Both the position numbers and the translations under genes were made by a program. Source: Bhargavaea changchunensis (lineage in GTDB: Bacteria > Bacillota > Bacilli > Bacillales_A > Planococcaceae). Taken from it: DNA of 64,000 nt. The stretch is from the NCBI RefSeq assembly GCF_042665595.1, contig NZ_JBHTCT010000005.1:124001-188000 (forward strand), written 5' to 3'. Position 1 is the first letter of the stretch. Every line of letters starts with the position of its first letter. This document shows, piece after piece, positions 31,854 to 40,277 of the stretch. The notes under the pieces were generated by a model that was given only the letters and a program-made list of their open reading frames with translations, made no database searches and was not told where the DNA came from.

Positions 31854-32411
31854 TTATCCTGCAAACTCTTCCCAGAGTTCCGGGTCGGAAGTCGTAATCG
31901 CCTCTGCCCCGGCCTCCAGTGCAATTTCAATATCTTTGGCCGTACGGATCAGGCCGCCGGCAAAGATACCGATGCCGAGCCTTTCTTTAAGCTCTGTCAG
32001 CATCCATGGAACAACCCCCGGCATGATTTCAATATAATCCGGCTGGATTCGCTCGACGAGCTGGCAGCTTTTCTCGAGCGCATGTGAGTCAATCAGGAAC
32101 ATCCGCTGAATGGAGAGCACTCCCTTTTGCTTGGATTTCCGGATGACGTTGGACTTGGTCGAAATCAGCCCGAACGGCTTGTATTCCTGGCAGATGTATT
32201 CGGTGGCATGCTCGTCACTTTTCAGCCCCTGGATCAGGTCGACATGATAAATCATCTTCTTGCCCCGGTCCTTTGCCATTTTCGCGGCATGCTTGAGCTG
32301 GGAAACATGCAATTCAAGGAAAATGCCCACCTCATAATCACTCTCAAGAAAGCGTTCGAACTCCCTCATCGTGGAAAATGCGGGCAGAATCTTTTGGGAA
32401 AGCATCATCAT
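31854..32411 (-). CDS. glpP: Glycerol-3-phosphate-responsive antiterminator GlpP
   Basis: RNA-binding regulator that, with glycerol-3-phosphate, prevents termination in the glpF and glpD leaders. The roughly 185-residue product is a TIM-barrel-like GlpP family protein: LPAFSTMREFERFLESDYEVGIFLELHVSQLKHAAKMAKDRGKKMIYHVDLIQGLKSDEHATEYI, then PDYIEIMPGVVPWMLTEL and IFAGGLIRTAKDIEIALEAGAEAITTS. Three consecutive Met codons follow GAGGAGA; 32411 is given as start, 32408 or 32405 are equally possible. An in-frame GTG at 32432 is less likely. It lies directly upstream of the operon it controls. Confidence 0.94.
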   Translation of the reverse strand: MMMLSQKILPAFSTMREFERFLESDYEVGIFLELHVSQLKHAAKMAKDRGKKMIYHVDLIQGLKSDEHATEYICQEYKPFGLISTKSNVIRKSKQKGVLSIQRMFLIDSHALEKSCQLVERIQPDYIEIMPGVVPWMLTELKERLGIGIFAGGLIRTAKDIEIALEAGAEAITTSDPELWEEFAG

Positions 32412-32521
32412 TTTTCTCCTCACTGGGTTCACACGGACAGTTTATCACCGGCATGGCAGACCGGCAAACGCCGGCGCTTCTATAAACTGCAAGCATAGTG
32501 TTGCCGGCCTTCCGGCTATCT

Positions 32522-33832
32522 TCAGGCGGCCACCTGTTTATCCCGCCCTCTCAGCGACCAGACCACCACCGGGATCAGCAGCAGCGACAGAATCCCGCCG
32601 CCGAGCGCCATGGCGCCAAAACCGGTCTGAGCAGCAATAATACCTGAGAGCATTCCTCCGGTGGCGCCGGACAGGGCGATCAGGACATCGACCGAGCCCT
32701 GGGTCTTGGCCCTCACAGAAGGAGCTGTCGCATCGACAATCATCGCCGTGCCGCTGATCAGGCCGAAGTTCCAGCCCAGTCCCAGAAGTCCCAAAGCCGC
32801 ATACAGACCGAAAAGTGAATCGGGCGGAGCGTATGCGCCTGCTGCACCGGCCGCAAGCAGCGTGACACCTGCTGCTGCAGCCATGATGTTCCGGCCGATC
32901 CTGTCGACCAGGACACCGGTCAGCAAAGACGGAAGGTACATCAGCGCGATGTGCACACCGATTACAGACCCCACGGCAGAAAGGGCATGCCCGTGCTGCT
33001 CCATATGCACCGGTGTCATGGTCATCAGCCCGGTCATGATCAGCTGGGTGACCACCATGACCGCCGCTCCTGCAATGACTCCTCTCCGGTAGGTTCCACC
33101 GACGGACACGTTCTCCCCTTTTTCCGCGGCTGCCGCCTGCCGGCTCGTTTCAAGGGCATTTGCCACGAGCAGCGGATCAGGCCGCAGCAGAAACAGGAGC
33201 ACCAGGCCCGCGGTGAGATAGGCGGCAGCTGCAAGGATGAACGGGCCGGCAAGCGGCGGAATGCCGATTGAAGAGGCGAACTCTCCCATGACTCCGACCA
33301 GGTTCGGTCCCGCGACCGCGCCGACCGTGGTCGAGACAAGTGCGATACTGACGGCAGTCGCACGCTGCTTCGGTCCTGCAAGGTCGGTCCCTGCATAACG
33401 GACCTGGAGATTGGTGGCTGATCCCGCCCCGTAGATGAATAGGGCGGCAAACAACAGCCAGATGCTTTCCATCATAGTCGCAGCAATGACGCCGACAGCG
33501 CCGAGTGCGCCTGCAAGGAAGCCTCCCGCAAGGCCGAAACGGCGTCCCGAGCGCTGGGAAAGGCGTCCGACAATAAGCGCAGAGAGCGCGGCTCCCAATG
33601 TAAACAGCGCAGTCGGAAGGCCGGCCATGCTATCGGTCCCCAGCATCTCCCGGGCGATCAGCGCGCCGACCGTAATACCGGCCGCAAGACCCGCCCCGCC
33701 GAATATCTGGGAGAGGACGACGATGGAAAGCGTCTGCCTATAAAGCCTTCTGACTTTTTCCGGTGATTCAGTGTATTCCCGATACGGTTGGGATTCCTTT
33801 CCCTGTTCCGGCTTTCTTTTCCCCTTCCCCAT
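32522..33832 (-). CDS. MFS transporter
   Basis: A 436-residue twelve-helix major facilitator protein. After a charged 30-residue cytoplasmic N terminus, helix 1 starts near LSIVVLSQIFGGAGLAAGITVGALI; the loop between helices 2 and 3 has GRLSQRSGRRFGLAGG, the MFS motif A, and a second copy GVLVDRIGRNIMAAAAGV lies between helices 8 and 9. Glycine- and alanine-rich helices resemble drug-proton antiporter-like MFS proteins, but substrate is unknown. No convincing ribosome site precedes the ATG at 33832. Monocistronic. Confidence 0.88.
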   Translation of the reverse strand: MGKGKRKPEQGKESQPYREYTESPEKVRRLYRQTLSIVVLSQIFGGAGLAAGITVGALIAREMLGTDSMAGLPTALFTLGAALSALIVGRLSQRSGRRFGLAGGFLAGALGAVGVIAATMMESIWLLFAALFIYGAGSATNLQVRYAGTDLAGPKQRATAVSIALVSTTVGAVAGPNLVGVMGEFASSIGIPPLAGPFILAAAAYLTAGLVLLFLLRPDPLLVANALETSRQAAAAEKGENVSVGGTYRRGVIAGAAVMVVTQLIMTGLMTMTPVHMEQHGHALSAVGSVIGVHIALMYLPSLLTGVLVDRIGRNIMAAAAGVTLLAAGAAGAYAPPDSLFGLYAALGLLGLGWNFGLISGTAMIVDATAPSVRAKTQGSVDVLIALSGATGGMLSGIIAAQTGFGAMALGGGILSLLLIPVVVWSLRGRDKQVAA

Positions 33833-33902
33833 TTCAGGCCCTCTTTTCCTTTTACATTTTCCTCACTTTACCTGTATGGAGGCTTTCTGTCCATGCCATT
33901 TG

Positions 33903-33928
33903 AAAAAGGACCGGCAGCTGCCGGTCCT
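33903..33928 (-). terminator. Terminator of the patB-like gene
   Basis: Perfect 22-base palindrome aggaccggcag/ctgccggtcct (33907-33928) followed by T-run on the minus strand, 6 bases after the stop codon at 33935. Confidence 0.82.
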
Positions 33929-33934
33929 CCCAGG

Positions 33935-35125
33935 TCAGGCGGTGGTCTCCTGATGCTTTTTGACCGCCTCATCAATTCTGTTAAGTGCTTCCTCAAGCGT
34001 GGCTCTTGTACAGGCCAGGTTCACTCGGACGAACCCTTCCCCGCCCGGGCCGAAGACATGGCCCTGGTTCAGGCCGACCCTGGCCTCTTTGGCCATGAAC
34101 GTCTCCAGTTCCTTGTTGTCGAGGTCGAGTGCACGGGCGTCCACCCACGCGAGGTAGGTCGCCTCAAGCGGGTACACCTTAAGCTGAGGGATGTTCTTTT
34201 CCGTAAAGTCTTTCAAGTAGGCGTAGTTGCCCCGCACATAGTCGAGAAGGCTTTCGAGCCATTCCACTCCATGACGGTATGCGGCAATCGTGGCAGCCGC
34301 GCCAATCGGCGAGGAACCGCCGACCGCAAACTTATCAAGCTGTGCGTTGAACGCCTTCCTGCGCGTCTCATCCGGGATGATGATATTCGATGTATGCAAG
34401 CCGGCGAGGTTGAATGTCTTGCTTGGCGCCGTACATGTCACGCTGATTTCTGAAAGCTCGTCCGAAATGCTCGCAAACGGTGTGTGCGGCTGGTCGCCGA
34501 GAATCAGATCACCGTGGATTTCATCGGAGACGACCGTGAGGCCATGACGCAGACAGATATCACCAAGCTGTTTCAATTCTTCAGGCGTCCAGACACGGCC
34601 TGACGGGTTCTGAGGATTGCACAGGAACAACAGCTTCGCGCCGCTTTCCGCAATTTTCGTCTCCAGGTCATCAAAGTCCATCTCATAGCGCCCATCCCGA
34701 TCGATCAGCGGGTTGTTCACCACTTTCCGGCCGTGATTGTTGATGGCTTTCATGAACGGATAGTAGACCGGCGGTTGGACGATCACGGAATCACCGGGCT
34801 CCGTGTAGGCAAGTACAGCCATGTTCAGGGCGTTGACGATGCCCGGCGTCTGGGTGATCCACTCCCCGTCGATTTCCCATCCATGGCGTTTTTTCATCCA
34901 GTCACTGACCGCTTCCTTATATTCTTCGGAACGGAGTGTATAACCGAAAATTCCGTGGTCCGCAGCCTGCTTGATTGCCTCGACGACCTCTTCCGGCACG
35001 CGGAAGTCCATATCCGCCACCCAGAGAGGCAGAACATCCTCGGATCCGAACAGATCCTTTACCGCGTCCCATTTTGCACTCGCTGTTCCGCGGCGCTCGA
35101 CTGTTTCATCAAAGTTATAAGCCAT
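33935..35125 (-). CDS. MalY/PatB-type aminotransferase, putative C-S lyase (cystathionine beta-lyase)
   Basis: A 396-residue fold-type I PLP enzyme of the MalY/PatB branch. Features are LPLWVADMDF (about 32-41), TPGIVNALNMAV (about 93-104), CNPQNPSGRVW (169-179), the Asp that holds the PLP ring nitrogen in VVSDEIHGDL (Asp201), and the Schiff-base lysine in APSKTFNLAG (Lys236). Enzymes of this branch split cystathionine or cysteine conjugates, releasing a thiol, ammonia and an oxo acid. AGGGGG lies upstream. Monocistronic; no neighbouring sulfur genes confirm the substrate. Confidence 0.92.
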   Translation of the reverse strand: MAYNFDETVERRGTASAKWDAVKDLFGSEDVLPLWVADMDFRVPEEVVEAIKQAADHGIFGYTLRSEEYKEAVSDWMKKRHGWEIDGEWITQTPGIVNALNMAVLAYTEPGDSVIVQPPVYYPFMKAINNHGRKVVNNPLIDRDGRYEMDFDDLETKIAESGAKLLFLCNPQNPSGRVWTPEELKQLGDICLRHGLTVVSDEIHGDLILGDQPHTPFASISDELSEISVTCTAPSKTFNLAGLHTSNIIIPDETRRKAFNAQLDKFAVGGSSPIGAAATIAAYRHGVEWLESLLDYVRGNYAYLKDFTEKNIPQLKVYPLEATYLAWVDARALDLDNKELETFMAKEARVGLNQGHVFGPGGEGFVRVNLACTRATLEEALNRIDEAVKKHQETTA

Positions 35126-35281
35126 CCTTGCTGCCCCCTTATCTAAATAAAGGAACCGGCCACGGGGTTACCGGGTACCGGTTCCGCCTACTGTCTACTT
35201 TACCTCTTTTGGGCCTCCTATAGCCACCTCTGCCTGTTTGAATTTACAGAACCGGTCAATCTTCACTTCTGAATATGGACG

Positions 35282-35315
35282 AAACGGTCAGCCCCTTTGT
35301 CGGGACTGACCGTTT
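35282..35315 (-). terminator. Terminator of hemY
   Basis: Ten-base stem aaacggtcag (35282-35291 with 35306-35315) just beyond the hemY stop at 35317. Confidence 0.8.
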
Positions 35316-35316
35316 T

Positions 35317-36699
35317 TCAATTACCAAATACTTCCTCTGCCTTTTCCCGCCCATTCGCGATGCAAAGGCCGATGCCGACACCGTGGAACGATGCCCCGGC
35401 GACCTGGACATTCGGGTAGGACGCTGAAAGGAACTGTTCCAGCTCCTCCACCGCCGTCCGATGTCCAAGGCCGTACTTCGGCATCAGGCCTAGCCATGGC
35501 GTGACTTCAACCACCGAAGGCTCCGCGTCCAGGCCAAGGCTTTCCTTCAGATCTCGGCGCGCGAGGGCGATCAGTTCCTCCCTTTCCATCGACGAGATTT
35601 CATCGAATTTCGGATTGGAGTTTTTGTAGAACAGCCTGACAAGAAGCCGTTCGTCAGGCGAGGTATGCGTCCATTTCCTGCTTGTCCATGTGCAGGCATC
35701 GCAGACGACCTGCCCGTTTCCGGCATTGATGAACCCGGTGCCATCAGCGGGAAGCTCGGAATCCGGAAGATCGTAGCCAAGATACATTGTCAGAATCGAG
35801 GCGTTGGTGAAGATATCGAACACTTCCGCTGGCGCATCCTTGCCGAGAAGCCTGCGCACCCGGGAATCCGGCAGGGCCAGGATGACCCCGTCGGCCCGGA
35901 GTTCCCCGTGCCCTTCAACCGATACAACATAACCATCCCCGTCTTTTTCAAGCCGCTCCGCCTTGGCCCCTTTCAGGATGCGGACACCAGACATTGCTTC
36001 TTCCATCCGGTCAATCAGTACGGACAACCCACCGTCGAACGACAGGAATTTCTTGTTCGCCTGGGACTGGAACTTTTCGCGGTTTTCGCCCAGACCGCGG
36101 ATGATGCTGCCATATTCGTTTTTGTAGTCCAGCAGATACGGCAGTGTCGACCCGAGTGTCAGTGAGTCAAGAGAACCCGAATAGACACCGGACAACACGG
36201 GAGCCACCTGACGCTCCACCAGTTCATCGCCAAGGAATGCTCTCAGAAATGCGCCGATGGGGCTGTCCTTGGTAAACTCATGCTCGGTTTCTTCAAAATC
36301 CTTCAGCGCGGCCCTTTTGCCTTCTTCGGATACTAGCGTTGACGCCATGAGGGACTCTTTGTCCATCGGGATGCCAAACACCGTATTCGCCGGGATGGCA
36401 TGCAGTCCGCCGTCCCGGTAAAGATAAGAAATCCCGGTCGCGTTGTGGACGACACGATCCTGGAGACCGAGTTCTTCCACCAGCGTCCCGACCGCCTCGT
36501 GGCGTGCCACGATCGAATCCGCGCCTGCCTCCATGATGAATCCGTTCTCGTGCAGCGTCCACAGTTTGCCGCCGAGCCTCTTCTCTGCTTCGACGAGCGT
36601 GATGTGGATGTCTTCTTTGGATTGACCGGCCAGCTGATGCAGCCGGTGTGCAGCGGACAGTCCGGTGATGCCTCCGCCGACCACGATATAACGTTTCAT
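35317..36699 (-). CDS. hemY: Protoporphyrinogen/coproporphyrinogen III oxidase (HemY/CgoX)
   Basis: FAD enzyme that oxidises coproporphyrinogen III (in Firmicutes) or protoporphyrinogen IX during haem synthesis, at the membrane surface. The 460 residues begin with the FAD loop VVGGGITGLSAAHRLHQ (6-22), followed by VEAEKRLGGKLWTLHENGFIMEAGADSI, the substrate-binding start of the HemY family, and end with QVAGASFHGVGIGLCIANGREKAEEVF, the C-terminal FAD signature. AAGGAG lies upstream. In many Bacilli this gene is in a hemEHY operon; here it stands alone, with no other haem gene in view. Confidence 0.93.
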   Translation of the reverse strand: MKRYIVVGGGITGLSAAHRLHQLAGQSKEDIHITLVEAEKRLGGKLWTLHENGFIMEAGADSIVARHEAVGTLVEELGLQDRVVHNATGISYLYRDGGLHAIPANTVFGIPMDKESLMASTLVSEEGKRAALKDFEETEHEFTKDSPIGAFLRAFLGDELVERQVAPVLSGVYSGSLDSLTLGSTLPYLLDYKNEYGSIIRGLGENREKFQSQANKKFLSFDGGLSVLIDRMEEAMSGVRILKGAKAERLEKDGDGYVVSVEGHGELRADGVILALPDSRVRRLLGKDAPAEVFDIFTNASILTMYLGYDLPDSELPADGTGFINAGNGQVVCDACTWTSRKWTHTSPDERLLVRLFYKNSNPKFDEISSMEREELIALARRDLKESLGLDAEPSVVEVTPWLGLMPKYGLGHRTAVEELEQFLSASYPNVQVAGASFHGVGIGLCIANGREKAEEVFGN

Positions 36700-36811
36700 A
36701 AGTCACCCGCTCCTTTTAACAACTTTCTACCGCAAGTGTACACCGTTTTGCGCAACTGATGCGACTTGCGCCCAGACAGTTTTGTGACAGAGACCGTCCG
36801 AAAAAGGGTAA

Positions 36812-36836
36812 ACTGAAGATGGTACTTATCTTCGGT
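36812..36836. promoter_or_regulatory. Nine-base inverted repeat upstream of the phosphoribosyltransferase gene
   Basis: ACTGAAGAT (36812-36820) and ATCTTCGGT (36828-36836) form an imperfect inverted repeat, 26 bases upstream of the start codon. It could be an operator or RNA hairpin; no known motif was recognised. Confidence 0.35.
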
Positions 36837-36861
36837 CCGAAACAGGAAAGGAAGGGACTTC

Positions 36862-37407
36862 ATGCGGAATACGTATAAAATAACCATCGGAACCGTCACC
36901 CGCGAACTGCCGCTTGTCTGGGTCTCCGAAGAACTGCGCATCGCCAGCTTCGTCATCCTCGGAGACAGCGAAATCGTAACGGAAGCCGCCTTCCTCATGG
37001 CAGACAAACTGCCTGAAGTGGACTTCCTTGTGACCGCCGAGGCCAAAGGCATCCCCTTTGCCCATGAAGTCGCCAAGCTCAAGGGAATGCCCCGTTACAT
37101 CGTGGCCAGGAAAAGCGTGAAAGCGTATATGGAAGAGCCGTTTGTTGCGACCGTGACCTCGATGACGACCCATAAGCAACAGAAACTTGTCCTGGACGGT
37201 CATGATGCTGCGACAATCAGAGGAAAACGAGTCGCCCTGATCGATGACGTCATCAGCACCGGCGACTCCCTACGTGCGCTGGAAGCCCTCGTCACGGAAG
37301 CCGGCGCAGAAATCGTTGCCCGTGCCGCTATTTTGGCTGAAGGAGATTCGGCTGACCGTGAAGACATCATCTTTCTCGAAAAGCTGCCGCTGTTCCCTGC
37401 TGAATGA
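36862..37407 (+). CDS. Phosphoribosyltransferase family protein, adenine phosphoribosyltransferase-like
   Basis: A 181-residue type I phosphoribosyltransferase. The PRPP-binding loop VALIDDVISTGDSL is at 124-137, preceded by VDFLVTAEAKGIPFAHEVAKLKGMPRYIVARKSVKAYM, the pattern of adenine/xanthine phosphoribosyltransferases. It differs from the housekeeping apt (about 170 residues) at the N terminus, so it is probably a second, divergent member. It may salvage a purine or act as a ligand sensor like PurR. AGGAAAGGAAGG lies upstream. Monocistronic, divergent from hemY. Confidence 0.82.
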   Translation: MRNTYKITIGTVTRELPLVWVSEELRIASFVILGDSEIVTEAAFLMADKLPEVDFLVTAEAKGIPFAHEVAKLKGMPRYIVARKSVKAYMEEPFVATVTSMTTHKQQKLVLDGHDAATIRGKRVALIDDVISTGDSLRALEALVTEAGAEIVARAAILAEGDSADREDIIFLEKLPLFPAE

Positions 37408-37414
37408 TGTAAAA

Positions 37415-37446
37415 ACAGGCGGCTCCGATTTTATGGAGCCGCCTGT
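37415..37446 (+). terminator. Terminator after the phosphoribosyltransferase gene
   Basis: Twelve-base stem acaggcggctcc (37415-37426 with 37435-37446), 8 bases after the stop; the trailing T-run is short. Confidence 0.65.
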
Positions 37447-37450
37447 TGCT

Positions 37451-37497
37451 GTTGAGAAGTTGACGATCTTCATTGAGACGTTGATGATCTTTCAGTT
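37451..37497. repeat. Second copy of the 21-bp-period repeat, inverted
   Basis: On the minus strand the sequence contains tcaacgtctcaatgaagatc (37465-37484), identical over 20 bases to 13418-13437, plus flanking partial units at the same 21-base period. It lies between the converging phosphoribosyltransferase and alkA-like genes. Confidence 0.75.
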
Positions 37498-38405
37498 CAG
37501 CCCCGCTCCGCCTCGCTGCTCAGATAGCGCCACAGATAAAAGGTCGCATAGGCCCGCCAGCCTTTCCACGGTTCGGCGAATGCCTCCACTTCCGGAAGGG
37601 TCGGCTTCCGGTCCAGTCCCGCAACAAGCTTCAGGGCGTTGTGAAGACCGACATCCGCGGCAGGATAAGCATCGGGCGAACGGAGGCAGCGCATGAGGAC
37701 ATAGTTGGCGGTCCACGGGCCGATACCCCGGATGGCAGTAAGCCTGTGTTCGATCGCCCGGTCGCCGCCCAGTCCCAGAAGCCCTTCCTTCGTGAGTTCT
37801 CCGTCCGCGATCAGCCTGGCGACGCCGATGATGTATTCACACTTCCTGGCGGTGATCTTCAATTCACGCAGCGCTTCCGGCTCAAGCGCGGCCACTGTCT
37901 CCGCGGAAGGAAACAGATAATGGGTCACACCGTCCGCATCGATGGCCTGACCGAATGTCTCGACAAACCTGCGCTTCAGCACATAAGCAAACGCGACGGT
38001 GATCTGCTGCCCAAGAATCGCCCAGACAAACGTCTCGAACAGATCGGGGATACCGACGACTCGGAGACCGCTATGCCGGCGGACCGCTTCCTGGAGAAGC
38101 GGTTCCCTCTCGCTCAGCTCATAGAATGGCAAGAGGTCCCGGCCAAGGTCAAGCCAGTCGCGGACAAATCGTTCCACACCGGATGCTGCCCCCTCCGCTT
38201 TTCCGGAGATGGTGACCATAATTCCGTCCGGATGCTCTTCCATCCTGAACAGTACCGGCTTTCCTTCTATTGCAATAGCTCGCAGCACCTTTTCATCTTG
38301 AATATGGAACATGCACTCATCCGCCGAGCGCGACAAGTATTCCAAGTTCTCTGAAAAGCTGAAGTCATCCGGTGTTCGGATGATCAACTGCTGATGGATG
38401 CTCAC
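37497..38405 (-). CDS. DNA-3-methyladenine glycosylase II family (AlkA-type)
   Basis: Base-excision repair glycosylase that removes alkylated bases. The 302-residue protein has an N-terminal beta domain and the HhH-GPD core: the hairpin LTAIRGIGPWTANYVLM at 222-238 and catalytic Asp251 in PAADVGLHNAL. No Fe-S cysteine cluster is present, consistent with AlkA rather than MutY/Nth. The start is GTG at 38405 because GAGGGGG lies 7 bases upstream; the frame remains open 24 codons further without a ribosome site. Monocistronic. Confidence 0.92.
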   Translation of the reverse strand: MSIHQQLIIRTPDDFSFSENLEYLSRSADECMFHIQDEKVLRAIAIEGKPVLFRMEEHPDGIMVTISGKAEGAASGVERFVRDWLDLGRDLLPFYELSEREPLLQEAVRRHSGLRVVGIPDLFETFVWAILGQQITVAFAYVLKRRFVETFGQAIDADGVTHYLFPSAETVAALEPEALRELKITARKCEYIIGVARLIADGELTKEGLLGLGGDRAIEHRLTAIRGIGPWTANYVLMRCLRSPDAYPAADVGLHNALKLVAGLDRKPTLPEVEAFAEPWKGWRAYATFYLWRYLSSEAERG

Positions 38406-38528
38406 AATTAATCCCCCTCTCCTCACATACCAGAGCACTGATAACTCTATTGAAGCATTCGTCTGCAAGTTGAGCACTCACCGCAAATCCTCATCTTCCG
38501 CCATTGTACAGTAATTAAACGGCCAAAG

Positions 38529-38557
38529 AAAAACGGTCCTCCGTAGAGAACCGTTTT
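38529..38557 (-). terminator. Terminator of the hyuA-hyuB-cupin-NCS1 operon
   Basis: Hairpin with AAACGGT (38531-38537) and ACCGTTT (38550-38556) and T-rich minus-strand flank, about 20 bases beyond the stop of the NCS1 gene. Confidence 0.65.
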
Positions 38558-38578
38558 CCTGCTTTTCATTTATTTACG

Positions 38579-39925
38579 TTATACCGGTTCTGCCTGTTCG
38601 GCAGGGGCAGTTTCTTCTTTCCCTATTCCTTCAGTGAAATGATCTGGCTTGACCTTTGCTTTTACCTGCATGCAGACCAGATAAATCGCGCCAGATGCAA
38701 TGAGTGATTGTACTGCCGGAATTCCAAATGAGGTTACGTACTGTGTCAAGTAACCGATTAATGTTCCTGCAACCAGTGCAATTGTCGCCATCCAGTTCCA
38801 GCCGTGAAGATCTTTCCACTGTCTGCGGCGAATAAAGAAGAAGTCTGCCATCATGACGCCGGCGATGGCTGGATAAACGAGTGCCGTCATGTACAGGAAG
38901 TCCATGAAGTAATCGAGTATGCCTGCTAGCGCGATGACAATCGCGATAATCGTTCCTCCGAGGGTAAGGAGTGCCCGTCCCCTGTTTGAGTTGACATTGC
39001 AAAGATTCGCCAACGCAAGGCCCATGCTGTAATTGTTGACGAGTTGGCTCGTCCAGGTTGCAAACCAGAGAATGAGGAAGCCCCATACCGGGAAGCCAAG
39101 GTTCATCATGACATTGACGATATCGGCATCACCGACGCCAACAGACATGACCGCGCCAACATAGAAGAGCGGGAGCCCTACTCCAACAATTCCAATAGGA
39201 ATAATGAGATTGTCTTTGATGGTCGGCTTCGCGTACCGGGTATAATCGGATGCAATGACCCACTGGGAGACGTTGATTCCAATGACCAGCGAGAGCGCTG
39301 CCAGGAATGTCATCTGTGGCTCAGGGTTCCACGACATGATTGTATTCCACCCTGTATTTTTCAGTGCAAAATAGATCCCTCCGGCAATGAGGAGCAACCC
39401 AGCCGGGACCGCGATGTAATCCGTCCACTTCATCGAGTTATATCCGATAATGGAAGGAAGTGCAAAAGCAAGACCCGCGATAATCGTGACAACTGCCCAC
39501 GGCCAAAACTCGTTTTCGTAATCAATGCCGAACATCGCGGAAATCGCATTACCTGCCACCGCTGTCTGCAATGCCCACCAGCCGAGAGATACGATGAAAA
39601 TAGTCATACCGACGATGAATCTTGCCTGTGCAGCTCCAAAACTGGTACGAGCGATGACTGAGGATGAACGTCCGGTCTTGGCTCCCATATACCCGGCGAC
39701 TGCATTTCCGATCCACTGAATGACGACTAGTGCGATGAGCAAAACCCAAAAGATTTCTGTCATCCCAAATGAACCTGCGAGCGTAGCGCCAACCATGAGA
39801 ACCGGAATTGTGAACTCCAGACCCCCAAAGATCATTGTCGGAGTCATCCAATGCTGGCGTTTGTTTTCCGGAATGGGTGCCAGCGCCTCATCCTTGCCAT
39901 TGCTTAGCGGCTTAGTGCTTTCCAT
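38579..39925 (-). CDS. NCS1-family (CodB-like) permease
   Basis: A 448-residue NCS1 carrier with about twelve helices, last gene of the second Hyu operon. It shows GGLEFTIPVLMVGATLAGSFGMTEIFWVLLI (helix 1 region), GAKTGRSSSVIARTSFG, SLGWWALQTAVAGNAI (helix 3) and WVIASDYTRYAKPTIKDN (helix 6), the cytosine/allantoin permease pattern. It differs markedly from the NCS1 protein at 16741-18078, so the two probably take up different cyclic amides. GGGGGAG precedes the ATG; 22 bases separate it from the cupin gene. Base composition looks somewhat lower in GC than the surrounding genes. Confidence 0.9.
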   Translation of the reverse strand: MESTKPLSNGKDEALAPIPENKRQHWMTPTMIFGGLEFTIPVLMVGATLAGSFGMTEIFWVLLIALVVIQWIGNAVAGYMGAKTGRSSSVIARTSFGAAQARFIVGMTIFIVSLGWWALQTAVAGNAISAMFGIDYENEFWPWAVVTIIAGLAFALPSIIGYNSMKWTDYIAVPAGLLLIAGGIYFALKNTGWNTIMSWNPEPQMTFLAALSLVIGINVSQWVIASDYTRYAKPTIKDNLIIPIGIVGVGLPLFYVGAVMSVGVGDADIVNVMMNLGFPVWGFLILWFATWTSQLVNNYSMGLALANLCNVNSNRGRALLTLGGTIIAIVIALAGILDYFMDFLYMTALVYPAIAGVMMADFFFIRRRQWKDLHGWNWMATIALVAGTLIGYLTQYVTSFGIPAVQSLIASGAIYLVCMQVKAKVKPDHFTEGIGKEETAPAEQAEPV

Positions 39926-39947
39926 TTAATGCTCCCCCTTTCTCTCC

Positions 39948-40277
39948 TTAGCCGACAAGAACGAATACCAGTTCGCAGTCTTCCTCTCCATTATTTGTTG
40001 CTATATGTTCCTCGCCTTTCGGGATGAATGTAGCTTCCCCTGCACTGACATGAATTTTCTCGCCCCCGATTTCAGTGACAAGCGATCCCTTCAGAATAAT
40101 CGAATACTCATTTTCAGTATGCTTGGAAACACCGGTTAGCGGGACCTGTTCTCCTGCCCGGATTACGACCCGGCCTACTTTCACCCCACAGTCGCCCAAG
40201 GACTCCTGAAAAGCCGTTTTCATGGAGTAAGCGCCGTTGCCTTCCTCTTTCAGATCCGCAAGTTTCAGCACTTCCAT
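39948..40277 (-). CDS. Small cupin-domain protein of the Hyu operon
   Basis: A 109-residue single-domain cupin. Cupin motif 1 is around SKHTENEYSIILKGSLVTEIGG (about 51-72, with His53, Glu55 and Glu57 as possible metal ligands) and motif 2 around FIPKGEEHIATNNGEED (about 84-100, with His90). Its ATG overlaps the hyuB stop (TAATG), so it is translated as part of the operon. It may be an auxiliary isomerase, a metal-dependent hydrolase of the reaction product, or a ligand-binding protein. No function can be fixed. Confidence 0.8.
   Translation of the reverse strand: MEVLKLADLKEEGNGAYSMKTAFQESLGDCGVKVGRVVIRAGEQVPLTGVSKHTENEYSIILKGSLVTEIGGEKIHVSAGEATFIPKGEEHIATNNGEEDCELVFVLVG

Noticed and set aside
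35317..36699. Amine oxidase or phytoene-desaturase-like protein instead of HemY
   Set aside because: The FAD loop alone would allow this, but the C-terminal signature and overall length fit HemY/CgoX; no carotenoid genes are present.
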